Assembly (NCBI GenBank): GCA_014859895.1
Contig: JACZKS010000140.1
Coordinates: forward strand, 1 to 51,179
Origin: Rhodospirillales bacterium
GTDB taxonomy: Bacteria; Pseudomonadota; Alphaproteobacteria; Rhodospirillales; Shumkoniaceae
Reading direction: 5' to 3'
Length of the DNA stretch: 51,179 nucleotides
The translations under genes and the position numbers were made by a program. Positions 16,943 through 23,399 of this stretch are shown here, piece after piece; the stretch's first letter is position 1, and the number at the start of each line of letters is the position of its first letter. The notes under the pieces are model-generated. The model was not told the origin of the DNA. It saw only the letters and a program-made list of their open reading frames with translations, and did no database searches.

Positions 16943-17797
16943 ATGGCATCATTCCCTCGTGCATTTTCTGACGGTATCGAGCAAATGATGATGAATCCGG
17001 CTGTTGCCAAAGTGGGTTCGCTTCTGCGACGCCATTCCTCCCTGTCCAATTGGATGCTTGCCCTGGCCTGGACCGGCCTCGTGGCGGCTTCCCTGGAAGG
17101 AGCCATCCATTGGAGCGATGGCGCCGAGAAAGAAGCGGCCTTCCTGGTCATGACAGGCTTGGTGCATGGGGTTCTTTGGGGCGCGGGAATCGGCGCGGTC
17201 GCCTGGATGCGACGGCGATCGAACCTCAATGACGGGCGGCGGGAGCGGACGGAAACTTCCATTCACCACCTGTCCGGCCACGACTCCCTGACCAACCTGC
17301 CCAACCAAGCTCTGTTCCTCGACCGGTTGACCCGGAGTCTGATCCGATCGCATCGCAGCGGGCGGCCGACGGCAGTCCTTTCGATCAATCTCGACGGCTT
17401 TCAGGCCATCGGTGAATCGCTGGGGCGCGACGCCGGGGATTTGGTGCTGAAAGAGGTGTCCAGCCGGCTCGCCACGGTCATTCGCCAGACGGACACGGTG
17501 GCGCGTATCGGAGGTGACGAGTTCATCGTCATCCTGGGCGATCTGCCGAGCCCACACGCCGCTGCACGGGTGGCCAACGAGATCGTCGAAGCGGTCGGCC
17601 TTCCGATCATGCTGGCTGACGAAGAGGTTACCGTCGAGGCCAACCTGGGCATTGCCTTCTTCCCCGACGATGCCGAGAGTCCTGAAGCGTTGCTTCAGGC
17701 CGCCGCCGCGGCGATGCGCGAGGTCGAGAAACTGGGCGTTAACGGCTTCAGTTTCGCCGGCGGCGGGGCGGCAGCAGCCGTCTCCCCGTCTCCATGA
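16943..17797 (+). CDS. Membrane-anchored GGDEF diguanylate cyclase
   Basis: About 284 residues. Two hydrophobic helices near the N-terminus (about 40-90) are followed by a single GGDEF domain (about 110-275). The active site is intact (ARIGGDEFIVIL), and an inhibitory-site RxxD (RQTD) lies exactly five residues before GGDEF, so it should make cyclic di-GMP with product feedback. The signature glycine-rich helix reads LGRDAGD, with Arg where many enzymes have His. The start is uncertain: ATG 16943 overlaps its AGAGGA box, TTG 16919 and ATG 16985 are alternatives. The ending is Ala/Gly-rich. A terminator-like hairpin follows. Confidence 0.85.
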   Translation: MASFPRAFSDGIEQMMMNPAVAKVGSLLRRHSSLSNWMLALAWTGLVAASLEGAIHWSDGAEKEAAFLVMTGLVHGVLWGAGIGAVAWMRRRSNLNDGRRERTETSIHHLSGHDSLTNLPNQALFLDRLTRSLIRSHRSGRPTAVLSINLDGFQAIGESLGRDAGDLVLKEVSSRLATVIRQTDTVARIGGDEFIVILGDLPSPHAAARVANEIVEAVGLPIMLADEEVTVEANLGIAFFPDDAESPEALLQAAAAAMREVEKLGVNGFSFAGGGAAAAVSPSP

Positions 17798-17803
17798 ATA
17801 ACC

Positions 17804-17838
17804 AAAGGAGGGCCAGCCTTCACGGCTGACCCTCCTTT
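17804..17838. terminator. Hairpin shared by GGDEF gene and tRNA-Asn
   Basis: Arm 17804-17818 pairs with 17824-17838 (15 positions, one mismatch; core AAAGGAGGG/CCCTCCTTT). It follows the GGDEF stop by 6 nt on the plus strand and the tRNA-Asn 3' end by 5 nt on the minus strand, where a short T-rich stretch (TTTGGTTATT) continues. Probably a bidirectional terminator. Confidence 0.6.
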
Positions 17839-17843
17839 GCAAT

Positions 17844-17919
17844 TGGCTCCGGCGGTAGGACTCGAACCTACGACCGAGCGGTTAACAGCCGCTTGCTCTA
17901 CCAGCTGAGCTACGCCGGA
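17844..17919 (-). tRNA. tRNA-Asn (anticodon GTT), copy 1
   Basis: 76 nt including an encoded CCA (complement of 17844-17846). The acceptor stem is TCCGGCG/CGCCGGA with discriminator G, the anticodon loop is CTGTTAA, and the T loop is GGTTCGAGTCC. It starts only 15 nt after the glnK stop on the same strand, so it is probably cut from the amtB-glnK read-through transcript. Identical in sequence to copy 2 at 19796-19871. Confidence 0.97.
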
Positions 17920-17934
17920 TCAAAATCGGCTTCC

Positions 17935-18273
17935 CTATAGCGCGTCGACACCGGTTTCGCCAGTCCGAATTCGCACGGCTTGCGACAAATCGAGGACGAA
18001 AATTTTTCCATCCCCGATCTGGCCCGTCGCGGCGGTTTCGCGGACGACATCGACGACCCGCTCAGCCATGTCGTCGCCAACCACGATCTCGACCTTCACC
18101 TTGGGCATGAAGCTGACCTGATACTCGGCGCCCCGGTAGATTTCGGTCTGGCCCTTCTGGCGGCCGAAGCCTTTGACCTCGGTGGCCGTCATCCCCTGCA
18201 CGCCAATCGCGGTCAGCGCGTCGCGGACCACGTCCAGCTTGTAGGGCTTGAGAATCGCGATGATCATTTTCAT
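17935..18273 (-). CDS. glnK: P-II nitrogen regulatory protein GlnK
   Basis: 112 residues, the exact family length. The N-terminus MKMIIAILKPYKLD, the T-loop with the uridylylation tyrosine Y51 (YRGAEYQVSF), and the nucleotide-binding GDGKIFV are all present. P-II proteins sense ATP/ADP and 2-oxoglutarate; the amtB-linked form binds and closes the ammonium channel when nitrogen is plentiful. It follows amtB by 33 bp on the same strand, the reverse of the usual glnK-amtB order, and tRNA-Asn follows 15 nt later. GlnB and GlnK differ too little to separate by sequence alone; the symbol is assigned by linkage to amtB. Confidence 0.93.
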   Translation of the reverse strand: MKMIIAILKPYKLDVVRDALTAIGVQGMTATEVKGFGRQKGQTEIYRGAEYQVSFMPKVKVEIVVGDDMAERVVDVVRETAATGQIGDGKIFVLDLSQAVRIRTGETGVDAL

Positions 18274-18306
18274 GGAGGATCTCCTCTTCGCTGCGGCACG
18301 CGCGGG

Positions 18307-19629
18307 TCAGATCTCGTAGCCGCGTTCGCCGTGAGTGCTGATGTCCAGGCCCTCGAACTCCTCCTCGTCACTCACCCGAAGTCCGACCGTCGCGTCGACC
18401 GCCTTGAGGATAACAAAACTGACGGCCACCGCCCATGCGGCGGTGGCGGCGATGCCGACGACCTGGGTCCAGACGGATTGTCCGACGGTCATGCCTTCCG
18501 GCAGGCCGACGCCACCCAAGAAGGGAACGGCCAGGGCTCCGGTAAGCAGGGTGCCGACGATGCCGCCCATGCCGTGTACGGCGAACACGTCCAGGGTGTC
18601 GTCCAGCTTGAAGATCGGCTTGACGACTTGTACGGCGCCGAAGCAGACCACTCCGGCGATGACGCCGATGATCAAAGCGCCGGCCGGGCCGACGAAGCCC
18701 GAGGCCGGCGTGATGGTCGCCAACCCGGCGATGGTCCCGGTCACCAGTCCGACCATGCTCGGTTTGCCGAACCTGATCCATTCTATCGTCATCCACGCCA
18801 ACGAGGCCGAGGCCGCGGAAATCTGCGTCACCGTCATCGCCATGGCGGCGCTTCCATTGGCGGCCAACGCGCTGCCGGCGTTGAAACCGAACCATCCGAC
18901 CCACAGCATGGACGCACCGATCATCGTCATGCCGGGGTTGTGAGGCGGCTTGACGTCGTTGGGAAATCCTCGCCGATTGCCGAGCATGGCGACGACGACG
19001 AGGGCGGAACAGCCCGCCGTCACGTGGACGACTAGGCCGCCGGCAAAATCGCGAACGCCCATGTCGGCCAGCCAGCCGCCGCCCCATACCCAGTGGGTCA
19101 CCGGGGCGTACACGAGAATCAACCACAGCCCACTGAACATGAGTACGGCAGGAAAGCGGATGCGCTCGACATAAGCTCCGATGATCAAGCCGGGTGTGAT
19201 GATCGCGAACGTCATCTGGAACATGAAGAACAGCGTTTCCGGGATGCTGCCGCTGACGGAATCAGCCCCGACACCGTTCAACAGCGCCTTGCCCATGCCG
19301 CCGATCCACCTTTCGGCGCCGCCGCCATTATCGAACGAAAGGCTGTAGACGCCGGCAAGCCAGAGAACGGCGGCGAGGCAACTGACGGCGAAGCATTGCA
19401 TAAGAACGGAAAGAACGTTCTGGGCCCGGACCAGCCCCCCGTAAAATAATGCCAACCCGGGAACCGTCATGAAAAGTACGAGTGCGGTCGACGTCAGAAG
19501 CCAGGCAGTGTCGCCATCGCTGATAGTGGGCGCGGCGACCTGGGCAAGGGCATCGACGGGAACGAAAAGGCAGGCTGCCGTACTTGTTGCAACCATAGAA
19601 CGGCATATAAATGACCAAAAAATAGGCAT
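18307..19629 (-). CDS. amtB: Ammonium transporter AmtB
   Basis: 440-residue trimeric ammonium channel with an N-terminal cleaved signal-like segment (about 1-30, ending VDALAQ) followed by eleven membrane helices. The twin pore histidines appear in GGLVVHVTAG and FAVHGMGGIVG, and the substrate-gate region AWLLTSTALVLFMTVPGLAL is conserved. The start ATG at 19629 is preceded by a strong GGAGGGGG stretch. First gene of the amtB-glnK unit. No sigma-54 -24/-12 element could be recognised in the 160 bp upstream. Confidence 0.96.
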   Translation of the reverse strand: MPIFWSFICRSMVATSTAACLFVPVDALAQVAAPTISDGDTAWLLTSTALVLFMTVPGLALFYGGLVRAQNVLSVLMQCFAVSCLAAVLWLAGVYSLSFDNGGGAERWIGGMGKALLNGVGADSVSGSIPETLFFMFQMTFAIITPGLIIGAYVERIRFPAVLMFSGLWLILVYAPVTHWVWGGGWLADMGVRDFAGGLVVHVTAGCSALVVVAMLGNRRGFPNDVKPPHNPGMTMIGASMLWVGWFGFNAGSALAANGSAAMAMTVTQISAASASLAWMTIEWIRFGKPSMVGLVTGTIAGLATITPASGFVGPAGALIIGVIAGVVCFGAVQVVKPIFKLDDTLDVFAVHGMGGIVGTLLTGALAVPFLGGVGLPEGMTVGQSVWTQVVGIAATAAWAVAVSFVILKAVDATVGLRVSDEEEFEGLDISTHGERGYEI

Positions 19630-19753
19630 CTCTTCCCCCTCCCAGCGAGAAAAGCCAAGGGTTCTCCTGCATTGACCGATATTTAGGCAAAATTCAAGGA
19701 AAAGTTATGCAAGTTGTAAACGGCGTTGGAAGGACACCGGACGCGGGAAAGAA

Positions 19754-19789
19754 AAACCCCCTGCGACGATGCTTGGTCGCAGGGGGTTT
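19754..19789 (-). terminator. Terminator of the tRNA-Cys/tRNA-Asn unit
   Basis: A 14-bp perfect stem (19754-19767 with 19776-19789, arm AAACCCCCTGCGAC) and 8-nt loop. On the minus strand it begins 6 nt after the tRNA-Asn 3' end and runs into TTTTTCTTT. A clear intrinsic terminator that separates the tRNA transcript from amtB. Confidence 0.85.
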
Positions 19790-19795
19790 CGGAAT

Positions 19796-19871
19796 TGGCT
19801 CCGGCGGTAGGACTCGAACCTACGACCGAGCGGTTAACAGCCGCTTGCTCTACCAGCTGAGCTACGCCGGA
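19796..19871 (-). tRNA. tRNA-Asn (anticodon GTT), copy 2
   Basis: 76 nt with encoded CCA, identical to copy 1 at 17844-17919. It follows tRNA-Cys after 5 nt, so both are cut from one precursor. The strong terminator at 19754-19789 follows. Confidence 0.97.
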
Positions 19872-19876
19872 TCAAA

Positions 19877-19950
19877 TGGAGGCGCGGGCCGGAATCGAAC
19901 CGACGTACAAGGCTTTGCAGGCCTCTGCATAGCCACTCTGCCACCGCGCC
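19877..19950 (-). tRNA. tRNA-Cys (anticodon GCA)
   Basis: 74 nt with encoded CCA. The acceptor stem is GGCGCGG/CCGCGCC, the anticodon loop is CTGCAAA and the T loop is GGTTCGATTCC. First member of a two-tRNA transcript with tRNA-Asn copy 2. Confidence 0.97.
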
Positions 19951-20052
19951 ATACGCACAAACAACACCCCACAAACGCCACGACGTCAACCGCCGGGCGT
20001 TCCGGGGGAGGGGACCTTAGACTCTGTGCCGGCGCCGGTCAAGCGCCTGGCA

Positions 20053-20081
20053 TTGTGTTGCGCGCCAAGGGGCATTATATA
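20053..20081 (+). promoter_or_regulatory. Candidate promoter for the Pcm-like gene
   Basis: TTGTGT (20053-20058) and TATATA (20076-20081) are spaced by 17 bp. Initiation near 20088 would give a leader of about 35 nt to the ATG at 20123. The -35 match is weak (3/6). Confidence 0.35.
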
Positions 20082-20122
20082 GCCGTCGAGCCAGCGCTGC
20101 CGCAGGATAAGGGGGTTTCGAG

Positions 20123-20776
20123 ATGGACTTTTCGATCGCTCGCCAGAGCATGGTGAAGTCCCAGATTCGGCCGAATCAGGTCAACGATCCGGAGGTTCTC
20201 GCCGCGATGTCCGAGTTGCCCCGGGAGACCTTCCTTCCCAAGGCGTTGCAGGGCGTTGCCTACGTGGACGAGGATCTGCCGCTCGGCAATGGCCGTTACG
20301 TGATGGAACCTTGCGTCCTGGCTCGTCTGTTGCAGGCCGCTAGCGTTCAGGCGACCGATGTGGCCCTGATCATCGGATGCACGACGGGATATTCGGCGGC
20401 GGTGTTGTCGCGCCTCGCCAGTGCCGTGGTCGCCATCGAATCGGACACCAAGCTGGTGCAGGCGGCGACCAATACCCTGGCCGAACTCCGGATCGACACA
20501 GTGGCCGTTATGCAGGGTGAACTTAAGGAGGGGTGCCCGAAGCAGGCGCCGTTCGATGTCATTGTCCTCGACGGCGCGGTGTGCGAAATCCCCGATGCGC
20601 TCGTCGAGCAATTGGCCGACGGAGGCCGCCTGGTGGCTGCCGTCAGGAAAAGTCAGGCGGTCGGCAGGGGGGTGCTGATCGTGCGCAAGGGAGACGTCAT
20701 CACCCGTCGCGAGTTGTTCGACGCCACCATCCCATGGCTGCCAGGATTCGAGCCGGCGCCGGGGTTCGTGTTCTAG
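20123..20776 (+). CDS. Protein-L-isoaspartate O-methyltransferase-like protein
   Basis: 217 residues with the overall Pcm layout: N-terminal VKSQIRPNQVNDPEVLAAM, PRETFLP, then a Rossmann core. The SAM loop reads IGCTTGYSAAVLS, where true PIMTs have a G-T-G-S-G-Y type loop, and the SQP active-site segment is replaced by YVMEPCVLARLL. It is therefore a divergent paralogue that may not repair isoaspartate; a true pcm lies at 49.3 kb. AAGGGGG precedes the ATG. First of the plus-strand series rhodanese-tolC-popZ-valS, and spaced 2 bp from the rhodanese gene. Confidence 0.88.
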   Translation: MDFSIARQSMVKSQIRPNQVNDPEVLAAMSELPRETFLPKALQGVAYVDEDLPLGNGRYVMEPCVLARLLQAASVQATDVALIIGCTTGYSAAVLSRLASAVVAIESDTKLVQAATNTLAELRIDTVAVMQGELKEGCPKQAPFDVIVLDGAVCEIPDALVEQLADGGRLVAAVRKSQAVGRGVLIVRKGDVITRRELFDATIPWLPGFEPAPGFVF

Positions 20777-20778
20777 CC

Positions 20779-21111
20779 ATGGATTCAGAGCAGTCCTTCG
20801 ATCTTGATGTTACCGCTTTCGCGCGCCTGCGCGACGTCGGCCAATCCCATGCCGTGCTGGACGTTCGCGAGCCGTGGGAGGTCGCCATCTGTGCCTTCGA
20901 CGGCAGTCTGAACATCCCCATGCGCGAATTGCCGGCCCGGCTGTCCGACCTGCCGCGGGATCGACCCCTCGTCGTTGTCTGCCACCATGGGATGCGCAGT
21001 TATCAGGTGGCGGCGTGGCTGCGCCGGAACGGCTTCGGCAATGCCGTCAACCTTGCCGGCGGCATCGACGCCTGGGCGCGGTCGGTCGACCCCGCCATGC
21101 CTTCCTATTGA
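20779..21111 (+). CDS. Rhodanese-like domain protein
   Basis: 110-residue single rhodanese domain. Markers are AVLDVREPWEV, the active-site Cys in VVCHHGMRSYQVA (about residue 74), and the closing NLAGGIDAWARSVDP. It likely carries or transfers sulfane sulfur; the partner is unknown. The ATG at 20779 lies just after the stop of the Pcm-like gene; the same frame is open far upstream (to 20533), but that part overlaps the Pcm-like gene and is not rhodanese. Confidence 0.92.
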   Translation: MDSEQSFDLDVTAFARLRDVGQSHAVLDVREPWEVAICAFDGSLNIPMRELPARLSDLPRDRPLVVVCHHGMRSYQVAAWLRRNGFGNAVNLAGGIDAWARSVDPAMPSY

Positions 21112-21198
21112 CCCGTCGTTTGGATTTTGATTCCTTTGCCTTCCAGCAATGACGCCGTTAGACTGGTCGCGCGCGGGAACTAAGGAAATCGCAGGATA

Positions 21199-22581
21199 AT
21201 GAAAATCTGGTCGTCCATTCTTGTCAGCCTGGCAATTGCCTCGGGCTTTCACGGTGCGGATGCTTCCGCACAGACCTTGGAAGAGGCACTCGCCGCAGCT
21301 TACAGCAACAATCCATCGTTGGCCGCCGCGCGGGCCGCTCTTCGCGCCACCGACGAGCAGGTGCCGCAGGCCCTGTCGGGCTGGCGCCCGACGGTAACGG
21401 TCAATGGTTCCTATGGCAAGTCAGCCATCCGCAGCCCGTCCAGCAGCGGTACCGACAAGGGCCAGCACCGCGACCCGCGTTCGGTGGACATTACCGTCGA
21501 ACAACCCCTCTATCAGGGCGGGCGCACCGGCGCAGCGACGCAGCGGGCCGAGAACACGGTCGAGGCGGCGCGAGCCAGGTTGAGTTCGACCGAACAGTCG
21601 GTGATGCTCAATGCGGTCACCGCGTTCATGAACGTGGTTCGCGATCAGGCCGTGCTCGAGCTCAGGGTGAACAACGAACAGGTTCTGCGCCGCCAACTCC
21701 AGGCGACCGAGGATCGTTTCCAGGTGGGCGAGGTGACCCGCACCGACGTCTACCAGGCGGAGGCCCGGGTGGCCGGCGCCACCGCAGATCGTATCCAGGG
21801 GGAAGGCGATCTCGAGGTTTCCCGCGCCCAGTACCGCAACATCGTCGGCGAGGCGCCAGGCAGGCTTCAGGCGCCGCCGGTGCCCGCCGACGTTCCCGTC
21901 GATACCAATGCGGCCGTCAACCAAGCCTTGGCGAGCAATCCCGATGTGGTGGCCGCAGGATTCAACGAGCGGGCTTCGGCTGCCGGGGTGAATGAAGTGC
22001 GCGGCGAGCTTCTGCCGTCCGTCACGCTGTCCGGCACCGCCGAGAAGGATTACGATTCCGTCGGTGAGCATACGCGGCTGACGACCTATGAAGCGAGGGT
22101 ATCCGTCAGCGTTCCGCTCTATCAGTCGGGGGCGGTCTATTCGCGGTTGCGCAGCGCCCGCCAGACGGTGGTGGAAAACCGCCAAAACCTGGAAGCGGAA
22201 CGGCGGGCCGCCATCGAGACGGTGACGCGTGAATGGGAGACCCTGGTTACCGCCCGTGCGGCCATCGAGGCGTTTCGCTCGCAGGTGACGGCCAGCGAAA
22301 TCGCCTTGGACGGCGTCCGTCGGGAAGCGGCGGTCGGGTCGCGCACGGTCCTCGACGTCTTGGATGCGGAACAGGAACTGCTGGATTCCCGCGTCAATCT
22401 GGTTGGGGCTCAGCGCAATCAGATTGTCGCCATCTACGGGGTGAAGTCGGCCAGCGGCGCCTTGACGGCCCGCGCCCTCGATCTTCCCGTCGAGTACTAC
22501 GATCCCGAGGAGCACTATCGGGAGGTACGTGACAAGTGGTTCGGCGGAACCAGTAGCGGCGATGCCCACTCTGCCGAGTGA
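21199..22581 (+). CDS. tolC: TolC-family outer membrane channel protein
   Basis: 460 residues. A signal peptide of about 25 residues (ending ADASAQ) is followed by two homologous outer-membrane efflux repeats, with SVDITVEQPLYQGGRTG and VSVPLYQSGAVYSRLR as the matching beta-strand segments and long helices rich in Q, A, R and E between them. It forms the outer-membrane tunnel for type I secretion and RND efflux, and would complete the HlyD/ABC pair encoded 15-19 kb away. It sits between rhodanese and popZ, an arrangement I recognise from other alphaproteobacteria. Confidence 0.93.
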   Translation: MKIWSSILVSLAIASGFHGADASAQTLEEALAAAYSNNPSLAAARAALRATDEQVPQALSGWRPTVTVNGSYGKSAIRSPSSSGTDKGQHRDPRSVDITVEQPLYQGGRTGAATQRAENTVEAARARLSSTEQSVMLNAVTAFMNVVRDQAVLELRVNNEQVLRRQLQATEDRFQVGEVTRTDVYQAEARVAGATADRIQGEGDLEVSRAQYRNIVGEAPGRLQAPPVPADVPVDTNAAVNQALASNPDVVAAGFNERASAAGVNEVRGELLPSVTLSGTAEKDYDSVGEHTRLTTYEARVSVSVPLYQSGAVYSRLRSARQTVVENRQNLEAERRAAIETVTREWETLVTARAAIEAFRSQVTASEIALDGVRREAAVGSRTVLDVLDAEQELLDSRVNLVGAQRNQIVAIYGVKSASGALTARALDLPVEYYDPEEHYREVRDKWFGGTSSGDAHSAE

Positions 22582-22623
22582 GGCCAGGTTTTCGGCGATC
22601 CCCTGCAACCGGAAGAATGTAAC

Positions 22624-23292
22624 ATGAGTGAACAAGGCGGACAGGCGGGAAAAGGCCAGCAAGAACCGTCGATGGAAGATATCCTTGCTTCCATCCGGCG
22701 CATCCTGTCCGAGGACGAAGAGGCTGCCGCCCAGGCCCCGGCCCCGCCGCCGCCGCCGAAACCAAAGGCCAAGCCGGAACCCGAGCCGGAGCCGGAGCCG
22801 GTGTACGTGCCCAGGCCGGTTGCCAAGCCGGCGCCCGAACCGGAGCCGGAACCCGAACCGGAGCCGGAATTCGAGCCGGAGCCGGAATTCGAACCGGAAC
22901 CGGTCTTTTCGTCGGAACCGGAACCTGTATTTGAACCCGAACCCGAGCCCGACCCGGACCCCGACTTGAGCGAGTTCCAGATGGAATCCGATGATGTCCT
23001 GGAACTGACCGAGTCGATGATGGTGGCGAAGGGGGAGTTCGACGAGACCATCATCTCGCGGCCGACGGCGCGGGCCTCCACCGATGTCCTTTCCGACTTG
23101 GCGCGGGCCATCCTGGACCGGCGCGAACTGGCTATCGGCGATCGCGGCATCACGCTCGAGGCGATGGTGCGGGGAATGCTGCGGCCGTTGCTCAAGGAAT
23201 GGCTTGATCGCAATCTTCCCTACCTGATCGAGCGCCTCGTCAAAAAGGAAATCGATCGGATGGTAAACCGGGCCGAGAAGCTCGAGGACTGA
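22624..23292 (+). CDS. popZ: Polar organizing protein PopZ (DUF2497)
   Basis: 222 residues. The N-terminal helix [19 protein letters not shown] (about 14-32) and the C-terminal oligomerisation helices ([20 protein letters not shown], then VERL-like [14 protein letters not shown]) are diagnostic of PopZ, which builds a polar scaffold that tethers ParB-parS and cell-cycle proteins. Between them is an unusually long Pro/Glu-rich stretch (about 39-114) dominated by EP dipeptides. Caulobacter PopZ is 177 residues, so the linker here looks expanded. It lies next to valS, which matches the genomic setting I know for popZ. Confidence 0.93.
   Translation: MSEQGGQAGKGQQEPSMEDILASIRRILSEDEEAAAQAPAPPPPPKPKAKPEPEPEPEPVYVPRPVAKPAPEPEPEPEPEPEFEPEPEFEPEPVFSSEPEPVFEPEPEPDPDPDLSEFQMESDDVLELTESMMVAKGEFDETIISRPTARASTDVLSDLARAILDRRELAIGDRGITLEAMVRGMLRPLLKEWLDRNLPYLIERLVKKEIDRMVNRAEKLED
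22738..22965 (+). repeat. Pro/Glu dipeptide repeat region within popZ
   Basis: A low-complexity stretch built from GAGCCG/GAACCG hexamers (Glu-Pro), occasionally broken by Phe or Val. It encodes residues 39-114 of PopZ. Near-identical hexamers make it prone to length change by slippage. Confidence 0.85.
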
Positions 23293-23399
23293 GCTTCCCG
23301 CCGGCCCGCTACCGCCGATCCCGGGAAACCCAGCGGCCCAGGCGGGTGCCGGGCGAGCCCAATTTTGTGTTCACGACCTAGAAAGAGGATCGGTCAACG

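Noticed and set aside
19630-19795. Sigma-54 promoter for amtB
   Set aside because: No GG-N10-GC element was found in the upstream region; the TTGC present lacks a GG at the right distance.
22738-22965. CRISPR-like regular repeats
   Set aside because: The periodicity is coding (Glu-Pro hexamers in PopZ) with no spacers. No CRISPR array or cas gene was seen anywhere in the window.
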